Shown here piece after piece: positions 5,882-7,271 of a DNA stretch of 7,271 nucleotides; position 1 is the first letter of the stretch, and every line of letters begins with the position of its first letter. This DNA comes from an uncultured Candidatus Melainabacteria bacterium. GTDB lineage: Bacteria; Cyanobacteriota; Vampirovibrionia; Gastranaerophilales; Gastranaerophilaceae. Both the position numbers and the translations under genes were made by a program. The stretch is from the NCBI GenBank assembly GCA_934675225.1, contig CAKUQA010000059.1, positions 1 through 7,271 of the forward strand, read 5' to 3'. Under the pieces are notes generated by a model that did not search any database, was not told the origin of the DNA, and saw only the letters and a program-made list of their open reading frames with translations.

Positions 5882-6907
5882 ATGGCAGTAAAATTACTTG
5901 TTTTTGATTTTAGAGAAAGTGAAAAAGATTTTTTTCGCACACATGAACTTGAAAACTTTGATATTACGTTCTTTACAGAAAGTTTAAATGAAGAAACTAT
6001 TAAAAATTTAAGTTCTGAAACACTGAATACCACTGCAGTAATAAGTGTTTTTATTGATTCAGAAATTACTGAAAACGTTATAAATTCATTTAAAAATCTT
6101 AGAATTATTTCAACACGCTCAACCGGAATTGATCATATTAATAAAAAAGCTGCAGATGCCAAAAATATTGCAATAGTAAATGTTGAGGGTTACGGCTCGC
6201 GACCTGTTGCTCAGTACACAATAGGTTTAATTATAGCTTTAGTTAGACAAATAATACCGGCATCAAATTATCTAAAATCAGAAAACAGAATCTGTCAAAG
6301 TTTTGTAGGTCGAGATATCTCAAAATTTACAATCGGGATTGTAGGAACAGGAAGCATTGGAATTAGCGTTGCAAAACTTGCATTAGCTTTTGGAATGAAA
6401 GTTTTGGCGTACGATATAGTTGAAAAAAGAGAATTCGCAGAAAAATATAATATTACATACGTAGATTTTAATACACTATTAAGAGAATCAGATATAATTT
6501 CAATACATACTCCATACAATGGCGAAAATAAAGATATGTTTGCATTTGAACAATTCAGCATAATGAAAAATACTGCTTACTTAATCAATACTTCTCGAGG
6601 TGAAATAGTTAATATTAAAGATTTATATAATGCTATTAATAAAGGTGCGATAAAAGGTGCTGCTCTTGATGTTGTTACCTGTGAATTTTATAATTTTAAA
6701 TGCTCTAACCTTACACAAAATTTGCATAACAATTTTGATTGCGTAGAAGAAGCCAATATCTTAAAAGAATTTACTAAAAATCCAAATGTTATAGTAACTC
6801 CTCATATTGCGTATGAGACACAGGATACTATAGATTACATACTTGAAGTTACATTTATTGCAATAGCAGACATAATCAAAGGCGGAAACTCCTACAGGGT
6901 AAATTAA
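5882..6907 (+). CDS. D-lactate dehydrogenase-like NAD-dependent 2-hydroxyacid dehydrogenase
   Basis: A 341-residue member of the D-isomer-specific 2-hydroxyacid dehydrogenase family, normal in length. It would interconvert a 2-oxoacid (pyruvate if a true D-lactate dehydrogenase) and the D-2-hydroxyacid with NAD(H) in the cytoplasm. Visible: a split catalytic domain (about 1-105 and 305-341) around a Rossmann domain; STGIDHI at 80-86; EGYGSRPVAQYTIGL at 102-116; dinucleotide motif GTGSIG at 155-160, with Asp178 after the second strand favouring NAD over NADP; and the catalytic set Arg239 (TSRG), Glu268 (LDVVTCE) and His308 (TPHIAY). The extra loop at 269-290 and the TPHIAY ending favour the D-lactate dehydrogenase branch over glycerate or phosphoglycerate dehydrogenases, but substrate is not certain. 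It is a single gene with its own Shine-Dalgarno; its stop codon overlaps that of the convergent methyltransferase gene. No functional link to the polyene genes is apparent. Confidence 0.88.
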   Translation: MAVKLLVFDFRESEKDFFRTHELENFDITFFTESLNEETIKNLSSETLNTTAVISVFIDSEITENVINSFKNLRIISTRSTGIDHINKKAADAKNIAIVNVEGYGSRPVAQYTIGLIIALVRQIIPASNYLKSENRICQSFVGRDISKFTIGIVGTGSIGISVAKLALAFGMKVLAYDIVEKREFAEKYNITYVDFNTLLRESDIISIHTPYNGENKDMFAFEQFSIMKNTAYLINTSRGEIVNIKDLYNAINKGAIKGAALDVVTCEFYNFKCSNLTQNLHNNFDCVEEANILKEFTKNPNVIVTPHIAYETQDTIDYILEVTFIAIADIIKGGNSYRVN

Positions 6908-7271
6908 ATTTTTCTTAACACCTGCGCAGAAATAACTCCACATAAAAAATCTTTACGACATTTAAACTCAAACCCTTTACTTTCAAAATCTTTTATCAAT
7001 TCATTTGGTAGAGGAAACTCTTGTTTGGAATTTATTAAATATTTATAAGCCTGAGGATTATTTGTAAAAAATTTAACCATAACAGGAGTTATCAAATCAT
7101 ATATTTTACTTGCAACATTTTTTTGTCCGAAGTCCAAATGTAAAAATTCTCCATTAGGTTTTAAAACTCTATAAACTTCTTCAACAGCTTTCTCGGCATT
7201 CAATATATTACGCAACCCAAACCCCATAACAACATAATCAAACATACTATCCTCAAAAGGTAGTTTGGTTG
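6904..7271 (-). CDS. ubiE: UbiE/MenG-type quinone C-methyltransferase, C-terminal part (partial, runs off right edge)
   Basis: The last 121 residues of a minus-strand gene whose start lies beyond base 7271. The Met at 7245 is internal, because the frame stays open upstream with KLPFEDSMFDYVVMGFGLRN, the UbiE-family pattern (LPFxDxxFD then FGLRN). RVLKPNGEFLHLDFG follows, then a YKYLINSKQEFPLPNELIKDF segment matching the conserved late region, and a GF-containing terminus. UbiE/MenG is a SAM-dependent class I methyltransferase that C-methylates demethylmenaquinone (or the ubiquinone precursor) and is about 230-250 residues long, so roughly half is present. The SAM-binding glycine motif is outside the window. 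It converges on the dehydrogenase gene and shares the TTAA at 6904-6907, leaving no room for an intergenic terminator. Confidence 0.87.
   Translation of the reverse strand, partial: TKLPFEDSMFDYVVMGFGLRNILNAEKAVEEVYRVLKPNGEFLHLDFGQKNVASKIYDLITPVMVKFFTNNPQAYKYLINSKQEFPLPNELIKDFESKGFEFKCRKDFLCGVISAQVLRKI

Noticed and set aside
5818..6033. 71-codon minus-strand open frame overlapping the dehydrogenase start
   Set aside because: Serine/lysine/phenylalanine-rich shadow of the dehydrogenase 5' end and AT-rich leader; no motif.
7243..7245. ATG at 7245 as the start of a 113-residue methyltransferase
   Set aside because: The frame is open upstream to the window edge and the upstream residues (KLPFEDS) belong to the conserved UbiE motif, so this Met is internal.
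1..7271. CRISPR array, tRNA/rRNA, insertion sequence or phage module
   Set aside because: No regularly spaced repeats, no RNA gene structure, no transposase or integrase and no terminal inverted repeats were seen on either strand.

Overview
The window is AT-rich, Gram-negative-looking bacterial DNA. It carries part of an aryl-polyene (APE)-type type II fatty-acid/polyketide locus, followed by three ordinary housekeeping-type genes. Low GC (roughly one third), bacterial start and stop usage, ribosome binding sites inside operons and an APE-like gene order suggest an AT-rich Gram-negative lineage. A gut-type Gastranaerophilales/Melainabacteria-like organism would fit, but this is only a guess: no marker in the window settles it.

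Left part (1-3822). A minus-strand gene running off the left edge encodes the N-terminal 93 residues of a beta-ketoacyl-synthase-like chain length factor (KAS-like N-terminal domain with an SPTxFSxSVHN motif). Its start codon lies only 14 bp from the start of a divergent plus-strand operon of three tightly packed genes: (i) a beta-ketoacyl synthase (KS) fused to an ApeP-type hotdog dehydratase domain, (ii) a FabG-type 3-ketoacyl-ACP reductase, and (iii) a second KS. The order KS-dehydratase-ketoreductase-KS matches apeO-apeP-apeQ-apeR of aryl polyene clusters, with the first two genes joined into one. Together they would catalyse condensation, ketoreduction and dehydration on an acyl carrier protein to build a conjugated polyene chain. 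The ACPs, starter ligase, ApeI-type dehydratase and membrane transferases are not in view and may lie beyond the left edge.

Middle part (3823-5533). An ABC-F ATPase of the YbiT/YkpA type is a separate transcription unit with its own promoter-like -10 and a clear intrinsic terminator. One of its two composite ATP sites looks degenerate.

Right part (5534-7271). About 350 bp without an intact gene contain what looks like a decayed minus-strand gene and then a very AT-rich leader. Next comes a D-lactate/2-hydroxyacid dehydrogenase with a strong ribosome binding site, and a convergent, partial UbiE/MenG quinone methyltransferase that shares the TTAA of the stop codons.

A recurring feature is that all three genes that begin a transcription unit in the left and middle parts (chain length factor, KS-dehydratase fusion, ABC-F) lack a Shine-Dalgarno and have a -10-like hexamer 6-7 nt before the ATG. 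This fits leaderless mRNAs, whereas internal operon genes and the dehydrogenase have good Shine-Dalgarno sequences.
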